The translations under genes were made by a program, and so were the position numbers. A stretch of DNA of 64,000 nucleotides. Source: CAZHVS01 sp964536015. GTDB taxonomy: Bacteria; Bacteroidota; Ignavibacteria; Ignavibacteriales; Ignavibacteriaceae. The notes beneath the pieces are model-generated. The model made no database searches, was not told where the DNA came from, and saw only the letters and a list, made by a program, of their open reading frames with translations. This document shows, in pieces, positions 21,906-31,154 of the stretch (its first letter is position 1; each line of letters begins with the position of its first letter). The stretch is from positions 62,001 to 126,000 of the forward strand of contig CAZHVS010000003.1 of the NCBI GenBank assembly GCA_964536015.1, in the 5' to 3' direction.

Positions 21906-21930
21906 GAGAGATTGAAAACACCGTGGTTTC
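21906..21930 (-). other. 3' arms of the pre-16S processing stem
   Basis: On the minus strand GAAACCAC (21923-21930) and TTCAATCTCTC (21906-21916) are exact complements of GTGGTTTC (23531-23538) and GAGAGATTGAA (23554-23564) in the 16S leader. The two helices would enclose 16S. Confidence 0.78.
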
Positions 21931-21942
21931 TATGATTACTCT

Positions 21943-23484
<1,542 letters not shown>

Positions 23485-23530
23485 GAGTTTAATTTCTGTG
23501 TAATCTCAGCGAACTATTATCGCATTGTTT

Positions 23531-23571
23531 GAAACCACAAATTAATTGTGTCATTCAATCTCTCAAAGAAC
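23531..23571 (-). promoter_or_regulatory. 16S leader: boxA-like element and 5' arms of the processing stem
   Basis: The minus strand holds GTTCTTTGAGAGATTGAA (23554-23571), a boxA-like element repeated before 23S. Its GAGAGATTGAA part, together with GTGGTTTC (23531-23538), pairs exactly with the region 3' of 16S, so the element has two probable roles: antitermination signal and RNase III stem. Confidence 0.65.
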
Positions 23572-23593
23572 AAACTTCCTTAAAAAAGGATTT

Positions 23594-23624
23594 CAAACAT
23601 AATGTCTTTTTTTTACAATGTCAA
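23594..23624 (-). promoter_or_regulatory. rRNA operon promoter
   Basis: On the minus strand TTGACA (23619-23624) is separated by 17 nt from TATGTT (23596-23601), a near-consensus sigma-70 promoter. The same -10 region extends to TATGTTTG (23594-23601), which also matches the Bacteroidota-type TAnnTTTG element. A T-rich tract upstream (about 23628-23646) could act as an UP element. The start of transcription should fall about 100 nt before 16S. Confidence 0.8.
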
Positions 23625-23647
23625 GTAATTAGTAAAAAAAAATTAAA

Positions 23648-23681
23648 ATTATTTTGTTAATTGTGTAATTAACAAAATAAT
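23648..23681 (-). terminator. Terminator hairpin overlapping the 3' end of the SLBB gene
   Basis: A perfect 15-bp inverted repeat with a GTGT/ACAC loop, ATTATTTTGTTAATT at one arm, followed on the minus strand by a long T-rich tract. It includes the last codons and stop (23649-23651) of the SLBB gene, so part of the stem is coding. It would insulate the envelope operon from the rRNA promoter about 25 nt downstream. The stem is AT-rich, so its strength is uncertain. Confidence 0.6.
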
Positions 23682-25085
23682 AGTGGCCAAACTGCCAAAA
23701 ATTCCAAGATATTTCCCAGTAATATCCACGTAGTAATTAAAGCTATGTGTACTTTTTCTTGGAATCCACAAAATATCACCATTTTCTATTGTATAATTAT
23801 TATCCTCCACCTCAATCCATTCTTTTGAATTTTCCTTGATTAGCATAATTTCATCTGTTGCGAACTGTCCTTTGCCTCCAGCTAGATTCAAGTAATAATC
23901 TGCATTTTTGTTTTCCGTCCATTTATAATAACCCACGTTTTTAACCTGCCCAAGTACTGAAACATATTCATTTACTTTTGGAATTATTATCACATCTCCA
24001 TTCTCAACAAAATAATTTGAAAGTTTTTCGGATTTATTTTCCAAATTATCAAGATTGATTTTAGTTCCATCGAACCAACTATTTAGTAATGTTTCCAAAT
24101 TAAAGTACGCAGTATCATCTTCAGTAATATTGGACATCCTTAACATCTCTTTTTTATTCAAATCGTTAAGAATATCAAACAAACTTAAATTACTGTTCAG
24201 GTATTCGTTATTCATTTCAACATTAAACGCTTTTTTGTAGTATTCTGCAGGCAGTAGAGAATTATTAAAAATTCTGATACTTTTAAGATTTGCAAATTCT
24301 GTAAAATTGCCTGAACGATCAATTACCTCATTCAAAGAAGTTTTATTTTTAGTGATAGTTATATAACCTGGATTTTTAACTTCACCTAAAACAAGCACTT
24401 TAAAATCTTTTTTATGTGTTTCATCAGCTACAACACGAATCCTGTCTCCAATTTCTATTTTTTCTCTACTATCAATCGGAAATCTGAGTAGTTGAATTGT
24501 TTCACCATCATAAGAAAGGCGAGAAATTTCAATTTCTTTAACATCTTTATATGCCGGATTTATTCCCATACCAAGTTCAATCGCATCAGAAATTTTGTCT
24601 CCTTCAACAAATTGATATTTCCCCGGTTTATTTATTGCTCCTTCAATTGAAAAGAACTTCTTTTCCAGGTCAACCTGTGGAAAAATAAGAATATCATCAT
24701 TTTTTAAGTAAGGATTATTAATAAAATTTCCATTAATACGAAATTTCTCTAAATCCAGGGTAAGAATTGTTCCATCCGCTCTTTTTAGTATTATTCCTCT
24801 TAATGCAGATTGTTCAAGTTGTTTTTTAATAGAAGGAATACTTGTAGGATTTGGAATATTGCCAACAATTTCTTTTTTAGCAGAATTAAAAATTCGTGTA
24901 ACAAATTGATCAACTCTTTCATTTATATAAGCTGGAAAAGTACCTGTTACGAGAAAAGAGCCTCCAATTGTTACACTTATCATTGATGAATTAAGCATGT
25001 TTTTTTCATTTGAATTGTCATTCTGTGCGATGATCTGCGAAAAAACAAAAATAGCTATTAAAATAATATTTTTACAAAATTTCAT
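23649..25085 (-). CDS. SLBB-domain polysaccharide export protein (smaller Wza-like)
   Basis: A 478-residue protein starting at ATG 25085 with a clean signal peptide (MKFCKNIILIAIFVFSQIIAQ); a longer frame to 25163 would run into rfbB. It has a Poly_export-like N-terminal part (ISVTIGGSFLVTGTFPAYIN), then SLBB repeats at IEGAINKPGKY, VLGEVKNPGYI and VLGQVKNVGYY, and a C-terminal hydrophobic helix near YLGIFGSLATIILLITQ. It shares this plan with the 800-residue exporter at 9368-11770 but is shorter and diverged. It lies 11 nt after rfbB, so it probably belongs to a second glycan export route, or assists the first. Confidence 0.87.
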   Translation of the reverse strand: MKFCKNIILIAIFVFSQIIAQNDNSNEKNMLNSSMISVTIGGSFLVTGTFPAYINERVDQFVTRIFNSAKKEIVGNIPNPTSIPSIKKQLEQSALRGIILKRADGTILTLDLEKFRINGNFINNPYLKNDDILIFPQVDLEKKFFSIEGAINKPGKYQFVEGDKISDAIELGMGINPAYKDVKEIEISRLSYDGETIQLLRFPIDSREKIEIGDRIRVVADETHKKDFKVLVLGEVKNPGYITITKNKTSLNEVIDRSGNFTEFANLKSIRIFNNSLLPAEYYKKAFNVEMNNEYLNSNLSLFDILNDLNKKEMLRMSNITEDDTAYFNLETLLNSWFDGTKINLDNLENKSEKLSNYFVENGDVIIIPKVNEYVSVLGQVKNVGYYKWTENKNADYYLNLAGGKGQFATDEIMLIKENSKEWIEVEDNNYTIENGDILWIPRKSTHSFNYYVDITGKYLGIFGSLATIILLITQLTK

Positions 25086-25096
25086 ACTACTAACTT

Positions 25097-26110
25097 TCAC
25101 TTTTGTCCATATTGAAGATTGTAATAGGATTGATACTCTCCTGAAATAATCCTCTGCCACCAATTTTTATTATCAAGATACCATTTTACAGTATATTTAA
25201 TAGCATCATCAAACGAGTATTCAGGTTTCCATCCTAATTCATTTTGAATTTTTGATGAATCAATCGCATATCTGCGATCGTGTCCAGGTCTGTCTTTAAC
25301 AAATTCTATCAAATCTTCAGATTTATTTAACTCTTTCAGAATCAATTTAATTATTTTCAGATTTGGCATTTCGTTACTGGCGCCAACATTATATACTTCG
25401 CCAATTTTTCCTTTTTCTAAAACAAGATCTACAGCACGATTATGATCGAGAACATAAATCCAATCTCTTACATTCATTCCATCACCATAAACAGGAAGTT
25501 TCTTATTGTTTAGAGAATTAATAATCATCAATGGTATTAATTTTTCAGGGAACTGCAATGGTCCGTAATTATTTGAACATCTTGTTATTAAAACAGGCAA
25601 TCCATAGGTATGAAAAAAAGCTTGAACCATTAAATCGGCGGCTGCTTTACTTGAAGAGTAAGGACTATTTGGTGAAATAGGAGTATGTTCAATAAATAAG
25701 CCTTCAGCACCAAGACTTCCATAAACTTCATCCGTAGAAATCTGGAGGAATCTTTCTACTTCATACCTTCTTGCGGTTTCCAGCAGAACGTTTGTCCCAA
25801 TCACATTTGTTGTATAAAATATTTGAGAACCAAGGATACTTCTATCAACATGAGATTCTGCAGCAAAATTCATTACATACTTTATTTTATACTTCTGAAA
25901 AATATAATCAACTAATTCTGCGTTGCAGATATCACCTTTGATAAATATATAATTCTTCTTGTCTTCAATACCTTTTAGATTTTCTAAATTTCCCGCATAA
26001 GTAAGTTTATCAAGATTAACTATAAAGTAATCATCTCTTCTATTTAAGATGAAGTTTAAATAATTACTCCCAATAAAACCTGCACCACCTGTCACTAAAA
26101 TATTTTTCAT
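25097..26110 (-). CDS. rfbB: dTDP-glucose 4,6-dehydratase
   Basis: A 337-residue extended SDR with NAD-binding GGAGFIGSNY, the dehydratase active-site STDEVYG (Asp-Glu pair) and the catalytic YSSSKAAAD. Its length and motifs fit RmlB/RfbB, which makes dTDP-4-keto-6-deoxyglucose in the cytoplasm. The rmlA, rmlC and rmlD partners are not in this window. It could feed the FdtB/QdtB-like branch of the locus at 1-11770, although an rRNA operon lies between. Confidence 0.95.
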   Translation of the reverse strand: MKNILVTGGAGFIGSNYLNFILNRRDDYFIVNLDKLTYAGNLENLKGIEDKKNYIFIKGDICNAELVDYIFQKYKIKYVMNFAAESHVDRSILGSQIFYTTNVIGTNVLLETARRYEVERFLQISTDEVYGSLGAEGLFIEHTPISPNSPYSSSKAAADLMVQAFFHTYGLPVLITRCSNNYGPLQFPEKLIPLMIINSLNNKKLPVYGDGMNVRDWIYVLDHNRAVDLVLEKGKIGEVYNVGASNEMPNLKIIKLILKELNKSEDLIEFVKDRPGHDRRYAIDSSKIQNELGWKPEYSFDDAIKYTVKWYLDNKNWWQRIISGEYQSYYNLQYGQK

Positions 26111-26118
26111 CTAATTCC

Positions 26119-26853
26119 TCAAAAAGAAAAAAATCCGAATAAAATTCCAAGCTGGACAAAAAAGTCATTATTTTTCAAATCAGAAGGGATATTAAAAATT
26201 TCCTGTCCATTTTCAACTGTCCAGCTATCACCAATTGCAATGCTGTAACCGACTCCAACTCTAACATCAATAAATCTTTGAATAGGAATATCAAGATTGA
26301 GTGTTGGTGCTATGAAAAAATAGTTATTGGTCAGTTTCCTACTAAAATTTTCTGTCTTTTGACCTGATGTTGAAATTTCGTTCCAAAGCGAATTCCAGCT
26401 AAATGCATCTTTATTTTTGTACAGCTCTAAAGACGTAGAACCTCCGCCAATAATAGTACCAATAGATAAACCAACATTTCTTACAAACGGCAGTGAATAT
26501 TCAACTGTTAATCCTCCAAAACTTTTTGAATAAACAACTTCTTTTTTAAATCCATCATTGCCAACAACGCTTTCACTTGTTGAACCACCAAACCCAATAC
26601 CACCAATTCTTAAATAAGGAACAAAAGGCAGATAAACAAACCCCGTCCCCCCGCTTGAATAAAATCCACTTTTACTTAAACCATTAGTTCCAAAAGATGA
26701 AAGCTGGTTATTAATGATATCTATATTAGAAATTACCCAGCCAGGTAAATATCCTCCACCTCCACCAAACGGAGCGTCAAAAAAGGATGATTCTCTATCT
26801 TGTGCAAAAGAGAAAAAAGGTAAAAGCAATAAAATTAATAATCGAATTTTCAT
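26119..26853 (-). CDS. Predicted outer-membrane protein, function unknown
   Basis: A 244-residue protein with a signal peptide ending in SFAQ, then a glycine-rich stretch (APFGGGGGYLPGW) and alternating hydrophobic segments, ending in phenylalanine (GILFGFFSF) as outer-membrane beta-barrels often do. I do not recognise a named family. It lies 8 nt upstream of rfbB and 55 nt downstream of the transglutaminase gene, so it is probably co-transcribed with envelope genes. Confidence 0.7.
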   Translation of the reverse strand: MKIRLLILLLLPFFSFAQDRESSFFDAPFGGGGGYLPGWVISNIDIINNQLSSFGTNGLSKSGFYSSGGTGFVYLPFVPYLRIGGIGFGGSTSESVVGNDGFKKEVVYSKSFGGLTVEYSLPFVRNVGLSIGTIIGGGSTSLELYKNKDAFSWNSLWNEISTSGQKTENFSRKLTNNYFFIAPTLNLDIPIQRFIDVRVGVGYSIAIGDSWTVENGQEIFNIPSDLKNNDFFVQLGILFGFFSF

Positions 26854-26908
26854 AATTCCTCAAATTACTTGTTAAAGATTATACTTTTTTCATTTATTAA
26901 AAATGATT

Positions 26909-28348
26909 TTATTTTTCCATCTCACTTTCATTAAGATATGTAACTTTCATATTGTAAATCCATTTATCAAAATACAGATTACCGCCCCTCCATTCAAGTT
27001 CACCTCTTTGAAAGTCAACGGTTTCACTTCTTGGATATATTTTGTTTGGATAAAGAGATTGAGAATACTCATCATTGACTATAAGACGGTACGAATCAAT
27101 TCCTCCAAGATAGAAGTGTGAAGATTCTTCATTATTTAAATTCTGCAAACCAAAAGACTGATCAACAGGAATCCAACCAAGTTCGTCAATATAAATTTCA
27201 CACCAGTCGTGTAAATTTACTTCAGGCGGATGCATCATCCAGCCGCTCTGCCAGCGTGCCGGGACACCATTGTATCTTGCTAATGTCATAAATAATAATG
27301 TCTGAATTCCACAATCTCCGTGCTTATTTTTAATACAATAATCGGGAATGTTTTCAATCGTAGAATATTCTCTTGCACTTGCCCAAGGAATATTTTTATC
27401 AATCCATTCAAAAATTAGCTTGAGTTTTCTAATCGTATTTGTTTCTTTTCCAAGAATTTGTTCAGATAATTTTTTTATTTCATCAGTAAAAACTATGTGC
27501 GGAGGTCTTTCGCAGGTGTATTTCAGATAGATATCAGAACTTTTATTTATAGAATATTCCTTATTGAAATCAATTTTATTGAATTCAGCAAAAGCCGTAT
27601 AATCTAGGTCAATTTGAAATACGGTTGGCATTCCTTTTTCCGTAATCTTCTCCATATATAAAGTTTTCTGTAAATACTTTTCTTGATCAGAAATTACATA
27701 ATTATCACAATTCACAGAATTCAATTTTATGTTTTTTTGTCTATCAGTTTCGCGTGGAAAAGGAAGCCAGCATCGAATAATTTCACCTTCAGGAATAACA
27801 TCAGGATTGACTGTAATTGTATACCTGATATTCATTGTTACAGGCTGTATAAATCTTGATGCCAACTGTTCCGATTGTTTAATTACTGAAGGAATATGCA
27901 TTTGAAGAAAGTCTGACAAATCATCACTCTTAATACCATCAATTTTTTCTTTTACACTTTTAGCAGATTTATTAATGCGGAATAAGTTTGGTACAGCTTG
28001 ATTGAAATATCTTTTTTGTCCATCAATCATAATCATTTCCAGAGATTTCTCATTTTCCCACAATAACAAATCATTTCCTGAAATATCAGGATAATACCTT
28101 TTTAATGCTTTAAGAACATCATCCTTGTACTTTGTAAAATCAAGTTTAATTCTTTGCATAATTTCTTTTTGAAATTCAAGATTGTACTTTTGTAAAGAAC
28201 TTATGTCTGCATAATGAATAATTGAATCAATCAAAGCACAGGCAATATTGAAATTTCCTTTTTCAATCTCTTGATTGATTTTTGAAAATTCTGTCTGCGC
28301 AATGCATTGAGAAAATAAAAACAGAACAATAAAAAATACTTTTACCAT
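26909..28348 (-). CDS. Secreted transglutaminase-like protein
   Basis: A 479-residue protein with a signal peptide (ends QCIAQ). The C-terminal half has the transglutaminase-like catalytic triad: Cys in HGDCGIQTLLFM, His in EVNLHDWCEIY, and Asp in GWIPVDQSFG. The N-terminal half is helical, with no recognised domain. Bacterial members of this fold are mostly cysteine peptidases or amide hydrolases, less often cross-linking enzymes. It probably acts in the periplasm or at the surface. Its start overlaps the end of the kdsC-type gene by 7 nt. Confidence 0.85.
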   Translation of the reverse strand: MVKVFFIVLFLFSQCIAQTEFSKINQEIEKGNFNIACALIDSIIHYADISSLQKYNLEFQKEIMQRIKLDFTKYKDDVLKALKRYYPDISGNDLLLWENEKSLEMIMIDGQKRYFNQAVPNLFRINKSAKSVKEKIDGIKSDDLSDFLQMHIPSVIKQSEQLASRFIQPVTMNIRYTITVNPDVIPEGEIIRCWLPFPRETDRQKNIKLNSVNCDNYVISDQEKYLQKTLYMEKITEKGMPTVFQIDLDYTAFAEFNKIDFNKEYSINKSSDIYLKYTCERPPHIVFTDEIKKLSEQILGKETNTIRKLKLIFEWIDKNIPWASAREYSTIENIPDYCIKNKHGDCGIQTLLFMTLARYNGVPARWQSGWMMHPPEVNLHDWCEIYIDELGWIPVDQSFGLQNLNNEESSHFYLGGIDSYRLIVNDEYSQSLYPNKIYPRSETVDFQRGELEWRGGNLYFDKWIYNMKVTYLNESEMEK

Positions 28349-28860
28349 AACAACTCTAAATTTTTACTTTTTAAAATTAAATCTGCAATTTCACGATAGC
28401 AGCCTTCACCTCCTTTTTTAGTCGAGACATAATCAACTATTCTTTTTACTTCATCACAAGCATCTTTAGGGCAGGCTGAAAAACCGACACTTTTGAGAAC
28501 TTCAATGTCGTTAATATCATCACCAATAAAAGCTATTTCCTTTGCTGAGATGTTTTCTTTAAGTTGAATTTCTTTAAGCGATTCAATTTTGTTTAAGCTA
28601 CCAATAAAAATATAATCCACTTTAAGTCTTTCACTTCTTATTTTGGTAACCAATGAAGTATCGCTTGTGATGATCCCCGTCTTAACACCATTTTTTTTTA
28701 GTTGAACAGAACCCATTCCGTCTTTAACATTAAATTTTTTCATTATTAAACCGGCTTCCGTGTAATACATTCCACCATCTGTTAAAACACCATCAACATC
28801 AGAAACATAAATTTTAATTAGTTTTAGCTTCTTTTTTAAATAAGAAAAATTATTTTTCAA
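28342..28860 (-). CDS. kdsC: KdsC-type HAD phosphatase (3-deoxy-D-manno-octulosonate 8-phosphate phosphatase-like)
   Basis: A 172-residue HAD protein without a cap domain, the size of KdsC. HAD motif I is DVDGVLTDG, motif II is the Ser/Thr in IITSDTS, and motif III/IV is IGDDINDIEVL. It would dephosphorylate KDO-8-P for lipopolysaccharide, though the same subfamily also handles other 2-keto-3-deoxy sugar acids. The frame starts with TTG at 28860, with AAGG nine bases upstream; an ATG just before it is out of frame. It is the first gene of the envelope operon running down to 23649. Confidence 0.88.
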   Translation of the reverse strand: MKNNFSYLKKKLKLIKIYVSDVDGVLTDGGMYYTEAGLIMKKFNVKDGMGSVQLKKNGVKTGIITSDTSLVTKIRSERLKVDYIFIGSLNKIESLKEIQLKENISAKEIAFIGDDINDIEVLKSVGFSACPKDACDEVKRIVDYVSTKKGGEGCYREIADLILKSKNLELLW

Positions 28861-29002
28861 TACATTAAACCTTTTTTATTATTGTTATGTCAAATCGGCA
28901 AATTATTTTATAATTTACATACCATAATATGAATTTTTTAATTATGGTGAAAATATACTGTAATTAAAGAGTTTTAAGAATTCAAAAGGAAGGAACATTT
29001 AA
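28861..29002. promoter_or_regulatory. Divergent intergenic region between kdsC operon and PqqD/ATP-grasp operon
   Basis: A 142-base AT-rich region that must carry the promoters of both operons. An inverted repeat ACCATAAT/ATTATGGT (28921-28928 and 28941-28948, 12-nt spacer) lies about 55 nt before the plus-strand start. A TATAAT lies just upstream of it near 28908. The plus-strand gene has a good ribosome site (GGAAGG) 10 nt before its ATG. Confidence 0.4.
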
Positions 29003-29845
29003 ATGAAAAAAATAGCAATTTTAGTTATCACAACTGGATTTCTTTTTAATATTTATTCACAATGGCAGAGTGCTTGGACGACTTCAACAATTAACGATGC
29101 AGCATTAACCGGTTGGTTTAGTTTTGAAAAATCAAATAATGTCTGGTTAAAAAGATTTTACTTGGTTGACTCATTAAAATTTCAAGTAATGACCTCTCAA
29201 TATTCAACAACTCCACAATATACTTATACATTTAATGCAGCTGAAAGATTTGCTGGTGGACTTATATATTCGTTAGCAACCGACTTAAATGGCGACAATA
29301 AGACTGAATTCTACATTATGTCTTATTACGGTACTACCACAAACTATCGATCTGCTTTTAAGATTTTTGATATAACAACTGGATTAACCATATTTGAAAA
29401 AAATGATGCAAATTATTCATACTCATATCCTTCTCTTGCTGATTTGAATAATGATGGTAAACTAGAATGTTATTTTATAAAATATAATTTCCCTTATGCA
29501 AATCAATACTACTATGAGGTTTACAACACAAATATCAGCACAAATGGGAAAGAGGATATATTACCAATCGCATTTCAGTTGAAACAAAATTTTCCTAATC
29601 CCTTCAACCCTACAACTTCATTAAATTATGTTCTTGATAAACCCTCAAACGTTGAGCTTAAAGTTTATAATATAAATGGAGAATTACTTAAAACACTTGT
29701 TCAATCAAATCAATCTGCCGGTGAATATTCTATTACATGGAACGGAACTAATGAAAAGAATGAAATACAACCTTCGGGTATGTATGTATATGAATTAAAA
29801 AGTGATGACAGATGCATCGCAAAAAAAATGATGTTACTAAAATAA
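29003..29845 (+). CDS. Short type IX secretion-sorted protein with FG-GAP-like repeats
   Basis: A 280-residue protein: signal peptide (ends NIYSQ), a middle region with two calcium-site-like repeats (DLNGDNKTEFY and DLNNDGKLECY, as in FG-GAP/VCBS modules), and a C-terminal type IX sorting domain with QNFPNPFNPTT, then a FlgD-like Ig fold ending KKMMLLK. It would cross the outer membrane by the type IX system and be anchored or released at the surface. Only 17 nt separate its stop from the PqqD-like gene, so it is the first gene of that operon and a candidate substrate. Confidence 0.88.
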   Translation: MKKIAILVITTGFLFNIYSQWQSAWTTSTINDAALTGWFSFEKSNNVWLKRFYLVDSLKFQVMTSQYSTTPQYTYTFNAAERFAGGLIYSLATDLNGDNKTEFYIMSYYGTTTNYRSAFKIFDITTGLTIFEKNDANYSYSYPSLADLNNDGKLECYFIKYNFPYANQYYYEVYNTNISTNGKEDILPIAFQLKQNFPNPFNPTTSLNYVLDKPSNVELKVYNINGELLKTLVQSNQSAGEYSITWNGTNEKNEIQPSGMYVYELKSDDRCIAKKMMLLK

Positions 29846-29862
29846 TTTAGACGAGGAATAAT

Positions 29863-30117
29863 ATGAGTGAATATGAAATTTCAAATAATTTAGCAATTAG
29901 TGATTCAGGTTTTTTATTTTCAGCTTCAACTGGTGAATCGTTTACGTTAAATGCTATTGGTAATGAAATCCTTTCGATGTTACATCAGAAAAAAAATAAA
30001 GATGAAATTCTGCAGACGATGATAGAAAGCTACGATGTTGACAATGTAACATTAGAAAAAGATTTTGAAGATTTTATAACACAATTAAAGAACTATCAGT
30101 TAATAAAAGAATTATGA
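29863..30117 (+). CDS. PqqD-like peptide-recognition protein
   Basis: An 84-residue protein matching the PqqD/RRE pattern: an N-terminal beta-hairpin region (GFLFSASTGESFTLNAIGNEILSML), then a helical part with YDVDNVTLEKDFEDFITQLK. PqqD proteins bind leader peptides and present them to modifying enzymes. It overlaps the ATP-grasp gene by 4 nt (ATGA), strongly suggesting a working pair. No obvious short precursor peptide gene is seen beside it. Assignment is by pattern, not by search. Confidence 0.78.
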   Translation: MSEYEISNNLAISDSGFLFSASTGESFTLNAIGNEILSMLHQKKNKDEILQTMIESYDVDNVTLEKDFEDFITQLKNYQLIKEL

Positions 30118-31154
30118 AAATTGCAATCACAGGCTTAAATGCTACTGATAATCCAGGTCCCGGTGTACCTGTAATTAGAAGCTTAAAAGAAGCACCTGCC
30201 CTTAATGCCGAAATAATCGGACTGGTTTACGACTCCCTTGAACCGGGAATTTACATGGAGAATCTTGCAAAAATTAATTACCAGATTCCCTATCCTTCAA
30301 GTGGAATAAATAATTTGTTAGAAAGATTAACTTCAATTCACGCAAAAGAAAAAATTGATTTCATCATTCCTACACTTGATTCCGAATTATATGGTTTTGT
30401 AAAACTTGAACCATCACTGAATAAACTCGGAATTAAATTATTTCTGCCAACTCTTGAACAATTAAATATTCGCGGTAAAGATAAATTATTCGACCTTTGT
30501 AAAAGTCATGGAATAAAAGTCCCAGAAAATATTCTTGCAACTTCACAACAAGACCTTTATACAATTCCAAAACATTTTGATTATCCGGTTGTTGTTAAAG
30601 GAATTTTTTATGAAGCATATATTGCAAATAATTTTGAAGAAGTGCTCACGGCATATAATAAATTAAGAGTGAAGTGGGGCTTCCCGATAATTATTCAGGA
30701 ATATATCAAAGGTGATGAATTTAATGTTGTTGCTCTTGGTGATGGACTAGGAAATATGATGGGTGCCGTTGCAATGCGTAAACTTTATATTACTGATAAA
30801 GGTAAAGGTTGGGCTGGAATTAGTATTGATGACAAAATTTTGCTTGATATAAGCAAAAATGTAATCGATAAAATAAAATGGAAAAGCGGAATGGAACTTG
30901 AGTTCATAAAATCTGCTTCCACTAATGAATATTACTTATTAGAAATAAATCCTCGTTTTCCGGCATGGGTTTATCTTGCTACTGCAGCAGGACAAAATTT
31001 ACCATACACTTTAATTCGTTTAGCTTCTGGTGAAAAGGTTGAACCATTTACAAAATTTGAAATTGGAAAAATTTTTGTCAGAAGTTCATGGGATTTGATT
31101 ACAGATATTAAAGCATTTGAACAGTTTGCTACGAAAGGAGAATTCTCTTTATGA
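30114..31154 (+). CDS. ATP-grasp ligase
   Basis: A 346-residue ATP-grasp enzyme related to the carbamoyl-phosphate synthase/biotin carboxylase type. The N-terminal Rossmann-like part begins MKIAITGLNATDNPGPGV; the ATP-binding lysine lies in YPVVVKGIFYEA, the QEYIKGDEFNVV region follows, and the Mg-binding YLLEINPRFPAW carries the conserved E, N and R. Such enzymes form an amide or similar bond through an acyl-phosphate. Substrates are unknown. Overlaps of 4 nt on both sides tie it to the PqqD-like and PLP enzymes. Confidence 0.9.
   Translation: MKIAITGLNATDNPGPGVPVIRSLKEAPALNAEIIGLVYDSLEPGIYMENLAKINYQIPYPSSGINNLLERLTSIHAKEKIDFIIPTLDSELYGFVKLEPSLNKLGIKLFLPTLEQLNIRGKDKLFDLCKSHGIKVPENILATSQQDLYTIPKHFDYPVVVKGIFYEAYIANNFEEVLTAYNKLRVKWGFPIIIQEYIKGDEFNVVALGDGLGNMMGAVAMRKLYITDKGKGWAGISIDDKILLDISKNVIDKIKWKSGMELEFIKSASTNEYYLLEINPRFPAWVYLATAAGQNLPYTLIRLASGEKVEPFTKFEIGKIFVRSSWDLITDIKAFEQFATKGEFSL

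Noticed and set aside
23580..23682. The perfect inverted repeat beside the rRNA operon as a mobile-element end
   Set aside because: There is no transposase, no matching second end and no target duplication; a terminator explains it.
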